From NCBI RefSeq assembly GCF_000407605.1, contig NZ_ASWO01000005.1, positions 627,227 to 691,226 of the forward strand: a stretch of 64,000 bases of DNA. The letters are read 5' to 3'. This DNA is from Enterococcus sulfureus ATCC 49903. GTDB taxonomy: Bacteria; Bacillota; Bacilli; Lactobacillales; Enterococcaceae. The notes beneath the pieces are model-generated. The model saw nothing but the letters and a program-made list of their open reading frames with translations, did no database searches and was not told the DNA's origin. Positions 17,755-26,856 of the stretch are shown here, piece by piece (positions within the stretch are counted from its first letter, which is position 1; each line of letters opens with the position of its first letter). The position numbers were made by a program, and so were the translations under genes.

Positions 17755-20472
17755 TTATAACAAATTTTTAGATTCTGAGGCATTTTTTTCCTGATTTGTT
17801 GCAAAAAAATCTTCAATCGCCACTACGGCCTCTTGAATCGTTCCATTCACTGCTGGCAATTCTCGTGGTAAAGAACGAATAAAGTCTGCTCCATATGAAG
17901 CAGTAAGTAAGCGCGAATCAAGCACGACCATCATTCCTTTGTCTGACGTCGATCGAATCAAACGTCCAAATCCTTGACGCAGTTTCATGACCGCTTTTGG
18001 GAGCGCTTCTGCTTGAAAGGCGTTTTTTCCTAAAGATTCAAGATAAGCATACTTAGCTTGCACAAGTGGACGTTTGGGATTTTCAAATGGTAACTTGGTG
18101 ACCACTAAAAGGTGCAACTGATTTCCCGGTAAATCGACCCCTTCCCAGAAACTATCTGCACCAAATAAAATCGATTGATTGGATTGTGAAAATCGCTTCA
18201 ATAATTTTTGACGCGAACCTCCAATACCTTGTGCTAAGATTTCGCGTCCTGCTTGTAAAAATTCGAAATGCAGTGCTTGGTATACTGCTTGTAGTTGTTC
18301 ATGAGAAGTAAACAACACCAAAATCGATTCTGAGTAGTGTTGAAACAACGTACGTAGCTGCTCGATTAGCCGTTGTGTTGGATCACTTGTTGGACGTGCT
18401 ACAACAGTAAACAAACGTGCTTGTTTTGCATAATCAAACTCTGTAGGCAAACGCAAAACAGGAGTGGCTAATCCGAGTTGTTCTGGTAAATAATTGGGAC
18501 GATCTTGCGTTGTTAATGTAGCCCCTAAATATGCAATACGCTGATACCGCGCATAAAAACTTTTCGTGGTGATATCGGTTGCGTTTAGATCAATCGTTTC
18601 AAAATACATGTTTCGAATGTGCTTAGTATATACTATCCGTCGTAAATGCGACAGTCCATTTGTATAGAAAAAATGTTGGAAAGCTTGTTGCTGTTGTTTC
18701 ACTTGAGCAAACAGTTCTGCTTTTTCTCCTGCATATTCTGGCATCTCTTGTAAGAGTACTTCCTCAAATTGGGCAATCAACGTCAACATATCTCGAAATG
18801 TTTGTTGTACTCGTTGGATCGTTCGCTCGACGACAATCGGTAAAGAGTCTCTTGTCGCATCTTCTACGATCCATTCTACCGTTTGTACAGGTTTTAGCTC
18901 ATAAAAATATTCGGATAGTTGAAGACTTGTTTCATCCAATTGATCTAACAATCTAAAAAATAGCGCTACTTGAGGGTCGTTTTGTTGAGGCCACTTACTT
19001 TCTTTTAATCCTTGAACCACTTGATTGAGTTGTTGAGAATTGAACGCTACGGTAGCGACTCGTTCTAAAGCCGCTGGTAAGTGATGTGCTTCATCGATAA
19101 GCAAGTACGGACTTTTAGGTAAAATCGGCTGATCACGTTTAGATTCATGTGCTAAAAAAGCATGATTCACAATAATCAGATTGCTTTGATGCATTTTCGC
19201 ATACAACCGTCGCAAAAAGTCCCAATTATAAAAAGCGGATTGGGACGAGATAAAATCAACACCTAAATGTGTGACTTGCGTAAAAAACAAATGATCTAAA
19301 CGTAAAAGATTCAGTTCATCTAAATCGCCCGTAGTAGTTTGTGTCAGCCAAACTAAAATCATCATTTGAAATAACGCATATTGTTTCATCTCTGTCTGTT
19401 TCCCTAATGTTTTTTGGAACCGTTCAAGATCGAGATAGTGTTTATGGCTTTTCACAACAACCGCTTGTAACGGATATGGACTAATTTGATTAAGCTGTAA
19501 AATATCTCGTTGTAACAGTTGATGCTGTAATAAAATCGATGCTGTACTAATAATTAAAGGATTTTTAGCTGTCGCCAAAAAACTACTTGGAAATAAATAG
19601 CCAACTGTTTTTCCGCTGCCCGTTTCAGCTTCTATAAAACAATTTTTATCACTCGTTTGAGCACTAAAATGAGCAAAGACTTGATCCATCAACAATTGCT
19701 GGCTTTTACGATACCCCAATTGCTCTTTGAACCATTGGGCTTTTTCTTCTTTTGAAGATGGATAAGTACGTGTATATGACGGTGATTCGTATAGTCTATA
19801 TTCAGGTTTCACTAACGCAAGCTGCTCTACGACTTGTAGATGATCTGGTAATGGACGTAAGCTTTCTCGCATTTCACGATAGATTGATTCAATAAACAGA
19901 TTGGTCTGCATCGACAAGTGACGTGCACACTCCGTAATTTTTTCCATCGTGATCAGCGGCAACTGTCGCATTTTTTCTTCAATAGTTAAAAAAAGTTTTG
20001 CGGTTACTTCCGCATCACTATCGGCTTGGTGAGGCATATCGTGTGTAAATGCTAAACTTTCAGCTAAATCGCCTAATCGGAAACTCACTTCTGTGGGTAA
20101 AAAAATCTGTGCTAGTTCTACAGTATCGATTCCATTTAGCGTTAGTTCAGGCAGACCACAACGCATTAATTCCGCACTTAAAAAGCGATAGTCAAAATGA
20201 ATATTATGTGCGACAAAAACCGTATCGCTCAACAATTGATAAATCGTTTCTGCTACATCTTCAAAATAAGGTGCGTGTTTTACTTTTCGATTATCAACTT
20301 GTGTTAAATGTTGGATTTGTTTTGAAATCGGTCGATCTGGATTAATATCTGTTGCAAACCGGCCAACGATTTCCCCTTCTTGAATCAATACACAACCAAA
20401 TTGAAAAATTCGATCCTCTTTAGGATTCGTTCCAGTTGTCTCTAAATCGACAACCGCATAAGTGGTTTTCAT
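17755..20472 (-). CDS. dinG: DinG-family exonuclease-helicase
   Basis: A 905-residue fusion of a DEDDh 3'-5' exonuclease and an XPD-like superfamily 2 helicase. The exonuclease covers about 1-165: VDLETTG (D8/E10), HNIHFDYRFL and HQADSDAEVT. The helicase has Walker A ETGSGKT, a DEAH box (LLIDEAHHLP) and motif VI QGFGRLIRS. I see no four-cysteine cluster, so it is the Firmicute type without iron-sulphur, in which nuclease activity dominates. It probably acts in DNA repair or damage processing. It is the first gene of the dinG-ypmB-aspB-asnS run. Confidence 0.95.
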   Translation of the reverse strand: MKTTYAVVDLETTGTNPKEDRIFQFGCVLIQEGEIVGRFATDINPDRPISKQIQHLTQVDNRKVKHAPYFEDVAETIYQLLSDTVFVAHNIHFDYRFLSAELMRCGLPELTLNGIDTVELAQIFLPTEVSFRLGDLAESLAFTHDMPHQADSDAEVTAKLFLTIEEKMRQLPLITMEKITECARHLSMQTNLFIESIYREMRESLRPLPDHLQVVEQLALVKPEYRLYESPSYTRTYPSSKEEKAQWFKEQLGYRKSQQLLMDQVFAHFSAQTSDKNCFIEAETGSGKTVGYLFPSSFLATAKNPLIISTASILLQHQLLQRDILQLNQISPYPLQAVVVKSHKHYLDLERFQKTLGKQTEMKQYALFQMMILVWLTQTTTGDLDELNLLRLDHLFFTQVTHLGVDFISSQSAFYNWDFLRRLYAKMHQSNLIIVNHAFLAHESKRDQPILPKSPYLLIDEAHHLPAALERVATVAFNSQQLNQVVQGLKESKWPQQNDPQVALFFRLLDQLDETSLQLSEYFYELKPVQTVEWIVEDATRDSLPIVVERTIQRVQQTFRDMLTLIAQFEEVLLQEMPEYAGEKAELFAQVKQQQQAFQHFFYTNGLSHLRRIVYTKHIRNMYFETIDLNATDITTKSFYARYQRIAYLGATLTTQDRPNYLPEQLGLATPVLRLPTEFDYAKQARLFTVVARPTSDPTQRLIEQLRTLFQHYSESILVLFTSHEQLQAVYQALHFEFLQAGREILAQGIGGSRQKLLKRFSQSNQSILFGADSFWEGVDLPGNQLHLLVVTKLPFENPKRPLVQAKYAYLESLGKNAFQAEALPKAVMKLRQGFGRLIRSTSDKGMMVVLDSRLLTASYGADFIRSLPRELPAVNGTIQEAVVAIEDFFATNQEKNASESKNLL

Positions 20473-20565
20473 CGAATTCCTCCTCTACATACCTGTCAAA
20501 TTATACTACAGTTTTAATTCCACGACTAGAATCCAATTGTCCAGAAAAGAAAATGATGAGAACAC

Positions 20566-20594
20566 TTGAATTTATGTAATACTCGCGTTATGCT
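20566..20594 (+). promoter_or_regulatory. Promoter of tRNA-Arg
   Basis: TTGAAT (20566-20571), a 17-base spacer and TATGCT (20589-20594), ending 13 bases before the mature tRNA. Confidence 0.7.
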
Positions 20595-20607
20595 AACTAA
20601 TGGATTC

Positions 20608-20679
20608 GCCCTTGTAGTTAAACGGATATAACAGACCCCTCCTAAGGGCCAATTATCAGTTCGATTCTGGTCAAGGGCG
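20608..20679 (+). tRNA. tRNA-Arg(CCT)
   Basis: Acceptor stem GCCCTTG/CAAGGGC, T loop TTCGATT and anticodon loop CTCCTAA, with anticodon CCT at 20641-20643, reading AGG codons. The CCA end is not encoded. The anticodon stem GACCC/GGGCC contains one A-C mismatch at its second pair, counted from the outside. The gene stands alone between dinG and a helicase gene, with its own promoter and a strong terminator. Confidence 0.93.
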
Positions 20680-20681
20680 TC

Positions 20682-20722
20682 AAAAAGCACACAAGTCTCC
20701 ACTTGAGACTTGTGTGCTTTTT
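20682..20722. terminator. Strong bidirectional terminator (tRNA-Arg / DEAD helicase)
   Basis: 18-bp perfect stem AAAAAGCACACAAGTCTC / GAGACTTGTGTGCTTTTT with loop CACTT. T-runs on both strands serve the tRNA on plus and the helicase gene on minus. Confidence 0.95.
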
Positions 20723-20723
20723 A

Positions 20724-22046
20724 TTATTTTTGACGTTTGCCTTTGTTTTTTTGACTAGCAGTACGTACTTTTTTCTTTTTCATTTTTGGTTTGGATACAG
20801 GAACGTTCTCTTGAACCTGTCTTACTTTTTCAACTGGTTGCGCTTTATCTGTTACATGAGAACTGGATGCATCCTGAGTCCGTTTAGACTCTGTTGATCT
20901 TGTTTTTTTCATCGCGACTTCTGCTACCGGTTTGGTCGTCGTCAACTGTCCTCCATGCAAGAAAACTTCTTGTCCTTTAATCTGCATTTGACTCATGATC
21001 TTACGATGATCCCGTTGGCTTTGAGGTGTCACTAGCGTCAATACCACTCCATCTGCACCCATTCTACCTACGCGACCAGCACGGTGCAAGTAACTTTCTT
21101 TCGTTAACGGAACATCCACATTGACCACATAAGGCAAGCCTTGTAGATCTAAGCCTCTTGCTGCTAAATCTGTTGTTAGTAAAGCCGTCACTTGTTGTTT
21201 TTTGAAGGCGTTTAAAGCCAATCGGCGCATTTCTTTACTTTGATCTGAAGCCAGCGAAGCTACTTTAACGCCATTAAACAAAAGTTTTTCCTCTGCGCTA
21301 CCTAGTTCACTGAGCTGGTTAAAAAACAACAATCCTTGAAAAGCATCGATATAACATAAACGACGTAGCGTATCCACGATCTTACGTGGAGAAACGTTCA
21401 AATAATAATGGAGGATCTCTCCTTGACTATCGTCGATATCGGTTGTATCGATCACCATGATATCACGATCGATCAAGGCTTTTACTTCTTCTAAAGCCTG
21501 TGATGCAGTAGCGGAAAAGAAAGAAAAAGTCGTTTTTCTTCCTAAGCGTTGCACGATCTCTTTGACTAAACCTTGAGTATCATCTTTGACCAATTGATCG
21601 GCTTCATCTAAAATCAACGATTGTACTTGAAACGCATTGATCTTTTTCGCTTTGATCAGTTCTAATACACGACCTGGCGTTCCAATAATGACTTCTGGTT
21701 TCTTTTTGAGCTGCTCGATTTGGCGTTTGACATTTGCACCACCAATACATGATTGACAAGTTAAATCTAAAGGCGTTGCCCATTCTTTCGCCACTTCATA
21801 AACTTGTACTGCAAGTTCTTGTGATGAAGTTAAAATCAGTAATTGGTTCCCACCTTTTGATTCGACTTGTTGTAAAGCCGGCAATAAATACGCTATCGTT
21901 TTACCAGATCCTGTTGGTGAAACAGCTAATATAGACTCTTTTTGACACATTGGTTTGTAGACTTGTTGTTGGATGGCAGTTGGTTGACGAAACTCTTTGT
22001 CTTCCCATAATGTTTGCCATGCTAAAGGTAATTGTTTAATTTCCAT
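20724..22046 (-). CDS. DEAD-box RNA helicase
   Basis: ATP-dependent RNA helicase, 440 residues. It has a Q-motif (QPTAIQQQ), motif I SPTGSGKT, GG/GTPGR, motif II LDEADQL, SAT (FSATAS), ARGLDLQG and motif VI HRAGRVGRMG. The Ia motif is changed (SSQELA in place of TRELA). The C-terminal 60 residues are rich in Lys and Ser, a typical RNA-binding tail. It resembles the small YfmL/CshB-like group; I do not assign a symbol. It probably acts in ribosome assembly or mRNA turnover. Confidence 0.93.
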   Translation of the reverse strand: MEIKQLPLAWQTLWEDKEFRQPTAIQQQVYKPMCQKESILAVSPTGSGKTIAYLLPALQQVESKGGNQLLILTSSQELAVQVYEVAKEWATPLDLTCQSCIGGANVKRQIEQLKKKPEVIIGTPGRVLELIKAKKINAFQVQSLILDEADQLVKDDTQGLVKEIVQRLGRKTTFSFFSATASQALEEVKALIDRDIMVIDTTDIDDSQGEILHYYLNVSPRKIVDTLRRLCYIDAFQGLLFFNQLSELGSAEEKLLFNGVKVASLASDQSKEMRRLALNAFKKQQVTALLTTDLAARGLDLQGLPYVVNVDVPLTKESYLHRAGRVGRMGADGVVLTLVTPQSQRDHRKIMSQMQIKGQEVFLHGGQLTTTKPVAEVAMKKTRSTESKRTQDASSSHVTDKAQPVEKVRQVQENVPVSKPKMKKKKVRTASQKNKGKRQK

Positions 22047-22053
22047 ATGATCC

Positions 22054-23070
22054 TCAATTCATTTTTTGATCTGCTGGGAAATGAATTCCAGCTTTTTGTC
22101 TCATTTCATATAATACCAGATTTACGCTTCGTGACAATTCAACTAACTCTTCATATTGCGTTGCTGTTTTGGCTTTATCGATAGATGTTAAAAGGTCTGC
22201 AAATGCACACGCCTCTTCATACAAAGGATTTTCATGTGCTTTTTGTAAAGCAAGCGTTGCTTCTGTTTTGGTCTGGCGGTTTGTCTGAGTTGCAGAAGTA
22301 ATCACATTAATTCCATCTAATACAATCGTTCCATCAGTTAAATAGATTTCAGATGGAGCAAAAGAATCTGCAGTTTTTCCAAAATGCACCGAAACATCAA
22401 ATCCATCGTAATGTAAGATTCCATAACCGGAACCATCGACACCTGTACGAATTTTTTGAGCATAATATTCTACAGTTTGCGGTTGGCCAAACAAGCCTAC
22501 TGCCGCATAAATTGGATAGACACCTAGATCCATCAAGGCGCCTCCAGAAAATTCCAAAGAGAAAATATTCGGAACATCTCCAGCTAATACATCATCATAA
22601 CGAGATGAATACTTCATATAGGTGAAGCTTGCACCCATGATCTGGTTGAGCGTTGGCAATTGGTTTTTGAGCACTTGAAAATTATGTTCGTGAATATTTC
22701 GTGCCCCTTCGAAGTAACATACTTTATGAAGATTGGCCAAGTCAATAATTTCATTCATTTCTGCTGGATTCGAAAATGCGGGTTTTTCTACGATCACATG
22801 TTTTCCATTTAAAATGGCTTGTTTTGCTTGTTCAAAATGAAGAGCATTTGGTGAAGCAATATACACAACTTCTAACTGTTTATCCTGAAAAAACTCTTCT
22901 AAATGTGTGTAGGACTGTACATTATCTTGCATAGATTCTTCAATAAACTCGGTTGCGGAACTTTGTCTGCGCGAATACACACTATGCAACGCATAACGTT
23001 TACTTGATACTGCTGCTTGAACAAATTGTTGTGAAATCCAATTGGTGCCAATAATCCCTAATTTTAACAT
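22054..23070 (-). CDS. Gfo/Idh/MocA-family oxidoreductase
   Basis: NAD(P)-dependent oxidoreductase. The Rossmann motif is near the N-terminus (LGIIGTNWISQQF), EKPAF is at about 95-100, and the alpha/beta substrate domain has GGALMDLGVYPI. Start at ATG 23070 (MLKLGIIG), with GGGGAAAG eight bases upstream; a longer frame from 23088 lacks a ribosome site. 338 residues. The substrate is unknown, probably a sugar or inositol derivative. It ends 7 bases before the helicase gene starts. Confidence 0.9.
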   Translation of the reverse strand: MLKLGIIGTNWISQQFVQAAVSSKRYALHSVYSRRQSSATEFIEESMQDNVQSYTHLEEFFQDKQLEVVYIASPNALHFEQAKQAILNGKHVIVEKPAFSNPAEMNEIIDLANLHKVCYFEGARNIHEHNFQVLKNQLPTLNQIMGASFTYMKYSSRYDDVLAGDVPNIFSLEFSGGALMDLGVYPIYAAVGLFGQPQTVEYYAQKIRTGVDGSGYGILHYDGFDVSVHFGKTADSFAPSEIYLTDGTIVLDGINVITSATQTNRQTKTEATLALQKAHENPLYEEACAFADLLTSIDKAKTATQYEELVELSRSVNLVLYEMRQKAGIHFPADQKMN

Positions 23071-23108
23071 ATGCTTTCCCCATTCCATTTTTTATTATCA
23101 TAAACGAT

Positions 23109-23627
23109 TTAACGCTTTAAAAGTGTAGAATGATGCTTTTCTAATTCAATGCTCGATTCGATTGGACAATACAACCACAACTCTCCTGGTGTATCTGTTG
23201 CGGCATAAAACTCTTGAATGGCACCTGTAAGAATGACTTGTTCTTTTGGTAAAATCACTTCAAATATTTCTTTTACTGTCTGATCGACTAATAAGACATT
23301 TGTTTTTAAGACTAAATAATCTTGATCTGGAAGCTCCCAATACGTCCATCCCTTTGGTGCTACCGTGCCTTTTTTCACTTGAATCCCTGCAAGATATAGA
23401 CCTTCTTTTTCCGGAGGAGCTAAAAAAGTATCTTGATCACTTGAAATTCCCCAGCAATCAACTGTTTCTTCTGTTAATGGCTGTGTAAATAGCGGCTGTA
23501 ATTCCGTTAGATATTGTTCAAATTCAAACCAGAGCAATTGGATCCATGTACTTGTTTCATCAGATTGCTGCCGCCCTAGACGACCAAGGATCGCCAAATC
23601 ATGTATTCTTTTTTTATAGTAGTCCAT
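23109..23627 (-). CDS. GyrI-like effector-binding domain protein
   Basis: 172 residues, soluble. The middle (GLYLAGIQVKKG...PKGWTYWELPDQDYLVLKT) fits the GyrI/AraC-effector-binding fold. There is no DNA-binding domain, so it may be a stand-alone ligand-binding protein. The N-terminal 50 residues are helical. ATG 23627 is seven bases after AGGAG. The gap to the oxidoreductase gene is small, so the two are probably co-transcribed. The ligand is unknown. Confidence 0.7.
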   Translation of the reverse strand: MDYYKKRIHDLAILGRLGRQQSDETSTWIQLLWFEFEQYLTELQPLFTQPLTEETVDCWGISSDQDTFLAPPEKEGLYLAGIQVKKGTVAPKGWTYWELPDQDYLVLKTNVLLVDQTVKEIFEVILPKEQVILTGAIQEFYAATDTPGELWLYCPIESSIELEKHHSTLLKR

Positions 23628-23727
23628 CACACGTCTCCTTTCTTAAATAAAATAACCTCCATAATTTATATTTACGCTATACAAAACTTCGTATAATTCG
23701 CTATACTGTAAAAGAGGAGTTGACTAT

Positions 23728-24930
23728 ATGCATATTTTACCATTATTTTTTTTCTTACTCTATTATAGTTTGGGATTTTGGCTACTTTTTCGTTGGCGAA
23801 AAAAACAAATCGAACCCCAGCAATTTTTTTATCAAGGTACTTGGCTGCTTATTGCCATTATTGGCTACACAAGCGTATTAGAAGCATTAAATGGTAGTTT
23901 CTTTTTTGCTATCCCATTGTTCTTTTTTGCCTTATTTTTCTTTAGTTACAGGAGGCAAAAAGCCCGTACCTTAAATGGATTTTTGTTTAATTTATTTATT
24001 GTCGTATATGGTGCCTACTTGATTTACGCCACAATGACCACGCGAGATCTTTTAATTGCAGGCTTATTCTTTTTCGCATTTGTGGTTGTTATTTTAGCAG
24101 CGACTTTAGGCATTATTGGATTGATTATCTTCTTATACTGGAATGCTTTTATTGTGATGAAACGCGAATCTCGCTCGATTGCAAATCTACTCACTTTACT
24201 ACTTGCGATTGCGTTAACGATTTATGTCGTGATCACTTTCTTTGTCACACAAAATTCTGCTTGGTATATCGCGCTTCCTGTGACACTATTGACGTTAACT
24301 TTAGGGTATTTGTTTTTAGTTTTTGTCAATTTTTTAACCATTTCAATTTTATACCAATTTAATCAACCAAGAAAACGTCAGGATTTTATTATCGTTTTAG
24401 GTGCAGGACTGATCAACGGTGAACGCGTGACTCCGCTCTTGGCTAGACGAATTGACAAAGCGATTTTATTTTACCGGGAACAAAAAATCAAAACTGGACA
24501 TCCATTGAAGTTTATTATGTCTGGTGGACAAGGACCAGATGAAAAAGTTCCTGAAGCTGTGGCGATGCAACAGTATGCGTTGGAACAAGGAATTCCGCAT
24601 GAAGATATCTTATTAGAAGCCAATTCTACAACGACTTATGAAAATATGATGTTTTCAAAATCAATCATCGATGCTCAAGGTCTAAAACAGGCAAAAGTCA
24701 TTTTTGCATCGAACAACTACCATATCTTTAGAGCGGCTATTTTTGCAAAAGAAGCCAACTTAGATGCAGATGGAATTGGGGCAAAAACAGCCTTTTACTA
24801 TTTACCAAATGCATTCTTACGTGAATTTGCGGCTATGCTCAAAATGAAAAAGCATCGCCATGCACTTATTTTAGGAATTTTATTTGTTTTAATCACTGCA
24901 GTCAGTTTATTCAATGTCATTTTATCTTAA
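23728..24930 (+). CDS. YdcF/SanA-family (DUF218) membrane protein
   Basis: 400 residues. The first half carries about six to seven membrane helices; residues about 215-370 form a DUF218 domain (FIIVLGAGLINGERVTP, MSGGQGPDE, EANSTTTYENM), and a last helix lies at 375-395. In other bacteria DUF218 proteins affect envelope barrier function or lipid-carrier recycling; the reaction is not established. It is divergent from the GyrI-like gene, with AGAGGAG before the ATG. It stands alone with its own terminator. Confidence 0.88.
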   Translation: MHILPLFFFLLYYSLGFWLLFRWRKKQIEPQQFFYQGTWLLIAIIGYTSVLEALNGSFFFAIPLFFFALFFFSYRRQKARTLNGFLFNLFIVVYGAYLIYATMTTRDLLIAGLFFFAFVVVILAATLGIIGLIIFLYWNAFIVMKRESRSIANLLTLLLAIALTIYVVITFFVTQNSAWYIALPVTLLTLTLGYLFLVFVNFLTISILYQFNQPRKRQDFIIVLGAGLINGERVTPLLARRIDKAILFYREQKIKTGHPLKFIMSGGQGPDEKVPEAVAMQQYALEQGIPHEDILLEANSTTTYENMMFSKSIIDAQGLKQAKVIFASNNYHIFRAAIFAKEANLDADGIGAKTAFYYLPNAFLREFAAMLKMKKHRHALILGILFVLITAVSLFNVILS

Positions 24931-24962
24931 AAAAAACTGTAGCCAAACGGCTACAGTTTTTT
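24931..24962. terminator. Bidirectional terminator
   Basis: 14-bp stem AAAAAACTGTAGCC / GGCTACAGTTTTTT, loop AAAC, between the convergent YdcF-like and HD-domain genes. Confidence 0.92.
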
Positions 24963-25466
24963 TTAACGTTGTTCAGTTGAAACAGATTTTCTTAATAATT
25001 TTTCTTTAAATAATTTGGTCATTGGTGTTGCCGCTTCTTTGATCGCACAATATTTATCCACCATTGTGACGATGTAGCTTTCTTTATATTTCGGTGGAGC
25101 AATCGTTGCTCCCCACATATGTTTGATAATGATATCACGTTCAACTTCTGAAAGTTCAGTGATTTTTTCCGCATTTTTCACGGCAATTCGAGGATGCATG
25201 TACGCATGACTACCTCCATCAAACTTCGTTGTCCGCCAATCATAATAAAACATATCGTGTAATAAGCCTGCACGCGCTACAGCACGTGCATCAGCATTTG
25301 TTTTTTTTGCAATTTGATAGCTGTGGTAAGAAACACTAATCGAATGGTCTAAGCGAGTCGAGTGAAGATGTTGTACGAACTCGGCTAAACGTTGAACCTC
25401 TGGGTGTTCCAATAAATCTGCTACATAAGACATATACTCGGCATCTTGTTTCCATTTTTCTGTCAT
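24963..25466 (-). CDS. HD-domain phosphohydrolase
   Basis: Small HD-superfamily metal-dependent phosphohydrolase. It shows H..HD (LLHDMFYYDW) and downstream HMWG and VDKYCA metal/active-site motifs; the substrate is unknown. Start chosen at ATG 25466 (MTEKWKQD): a promoter with an extended -10 lies at 25514-25543, so the longer frame from 25565 would begin upstream of the transcript. That gives 167 residues. AAGGTGG is 11 bases upstream, somewhat far. Confidence 0.85.
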   Translation of the reverse strand: MTEKWKQDAEYMSYVADLLEHPEVQRLAEFVQHLHSTRLDHSISVSYHSYQIAKKTNADARAVARAGLLHDMFYYDWRTTKFDGGSHAYMHPRIAVKNAEKITELSEVERDIIIKHMWGATIAPPKYKESYIVTMVDKYCAIKEAATPMTKLFKEKLLRKSVSTEQR

Positions 25467-25513
25467 AAATTTGTACGCCACCTTTTCATTCTGTACAATT
25501 GTGTACAAGAAAA

Positions 25514-25543
25514 AGTATAGCACGCTGATTAGAACTCTTCTAA
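25514..25543 (-). promoter_or_regulatory. Promoter of the HD-domain gene
   Basis: Minus strand TTAGAA (25538-25543), an 18-base spacer ending in GTGC, then TATACT (25514-25519). A TGTACA-CAAT-TGTACA inverted repeat lies just downstream at about 25489-25504 and could be an operator. Confidence 0.55.
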
Positions 25544-25629
25544 CGAAATTGGCCAATTTTATCATTGTTTAATCATTTCTTATAAAAACTAAATTTTAGC
25601 CTAAATCTCCTATCTACTTGAAATTTGAG

Positions 25630-26394
25630 CTATTTTTCCAAAAAATGATACATCAACACTCCAGCAGCAACGCCAACATTTAACGACTCAGCTTTTCCAA
25701 ATAAAGGAATATAAAGATTTTTTGTGGTACGTTGGAGTAACTCCAAACGTACACCTTGCCCTTCATTTCCTAAAATCAATGCCACATGAGTCGTGGGTAC
25801 AACCTGACGATAATCGACTGCCTGTTCATTTAATTCTGTACCATAAACCGGAATATTTGCTTGTTCAAACTGAGCGCAGACTTCCATAAGATCTTGTTGG
25901 ATGACCGGTAAATGAAAATGACTTCCTTGCATGCTTCGCAATACTTTAGGATGGAATAGATCCACTGTTCCTTTCCCTAGAATCACTCCTGAAAATCCAG
26001 CAGCATCTGCCGTACGGATCATTGTCCCAACATTTCCAGGGTCTTGGACTTGATCTAAACAAAGCCATTTCCCTTGTGTTAAATCGACAACAATCTCTTT
26101 CATATGAAGCACAGCTAAGATTCCTTGTGGCGTGACCGCATCAGTCAACGTATCAAAAATAGCATCCGAGACAAATGTATAATCTAGTTGTTGGCTGTGA
26201 AGCCAGTTTTGCCATTCATGCAAGCCTCTTGAGTTTACAAAAATGTGCTCAAGATCTTGATTTGTGTGAACGGCTTCTTCAACTAGATGAAATCCTTCGA
26301 TCACGTAACGTTGACTTTGATCACGATATTTTTTTTGCTGTAGTTTTTTTAATTCTTTAATTAGTCCATTTGATTTTGATGTAATTTCGTTCAT
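25630..26394 (-). CDS. TrmH/SpoU-family RNA 2'-O-methyltransferase
   Basis: SAM-dependent ribose methyltransferase, 254 residues. An N-terminal substrate-binding domain covers about 1-95, then the knotted SPOUT fold with DPGNVGTMIRTADA (motif 1), ILGNEGQGV (motif 2) and IPLFGKAESLNVGVAAG (motif 3). The target is probably 23S rRNA (YsgA-like), but could be tRNA. It is divergent from acyP, the same neighbourhood as in other lactic bacteria. Confidence 0.93.
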   Translation of the reverse strand: MNEITSKSNGLIKELKKLQQKKYRDQSQRYVIEGFHLVEEAVHTNQDLEHIFVNSRGLHEWQNWLHSQQLDYTFVSDAIFDTLTDAVTPQGILAVLHMKEIVVDLTQGKWLCLDQVQDPGNVGTMIRTADAAGFSGVILGKGTVDLFHPKVLRSMQGSHFHLPVIQQDLMEVCAQFEQANIPVYGTELNEQAVDYRQVVPTTHVALILGNEGQGVRLELLQRTTKNLYIPLFGKAESLNVGVAAGVLMYHFLEK

Positions 26395-26471
26395 ACTTTC
26401 ACCTCAATTGGCATTATAGCATGGATTTAGTATAATCAAACTACCGAATACAGTTTCTAAAGGAGGATATT

Positions 26472-26747
26472 ATGCGTACAGTGAATATAAGAGTAAGTGG
26501 TCGTGTTCAAGGAGTGGGCTTTCGCTACTTGACTAAACTAGCAGCAGATGAAAAACAGATTACTGGTTCCGTTAAAAACGAAGAGAATGGAGATGTCACG
26601 ATCGTCGCACAAGGACCAGAATCTACGATTGCTTTTTTTATCCAAACCGTCAAATCTTCTCCTTCTCCGATGGGAAAAGTTAAAAAAATGGTGGTCCATG
26701 AACTACCAAATGAACCACACTATACTTCTTTTGAGGTTCTTTACTAA
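26472..26747 (+). CDS. acyP: Acylphosphatase
   Basis: 91-residue alpha/beta enzyme that hydrolyses acyl-phosphates. The phosphate loop is VQGVGFRY (catalytic Arg), and the usual Asn is in GSVKNEENGDV. The length is standard. AAAGGAGG lies before the ATG. It is divergent from the RNA methyltransferase and upstream of the YidC-like gene. Confidence 0.96.
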   Translation: MRTVNIRVSGRVQGVGFRYLTKLAADEKQITGSVKNEENGDVTIVAQGPESTIAFFIQTVKSSPSPMGKVKKMVVHELPNEPHYTSFEVLY

Positions 26748-26856
26748 TTCTTAAGTCTTTAGAATAGAACGGATGTTTTTGCTTCGTGTGATTGAAAAGA
26801 CACGAAAACTTTAGTATAGTTAACTTTGTCTAAATTACATGAAAAGGAAGAAATAA

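Noticed and set aside
20608-20722. tRNA-Arg as an integration site with a prophage or island
   Set aside because: No duplicated tRNA 3' end and no integrase gene nearby; both sides are housekeeping genes.
23680-23712. Promoter with inverted ATAC...GTAT before the YdcF-like gene
   Set aside because: TATAAT is present but any -35 is 15 bases away and weak; too uncertain to annotate.
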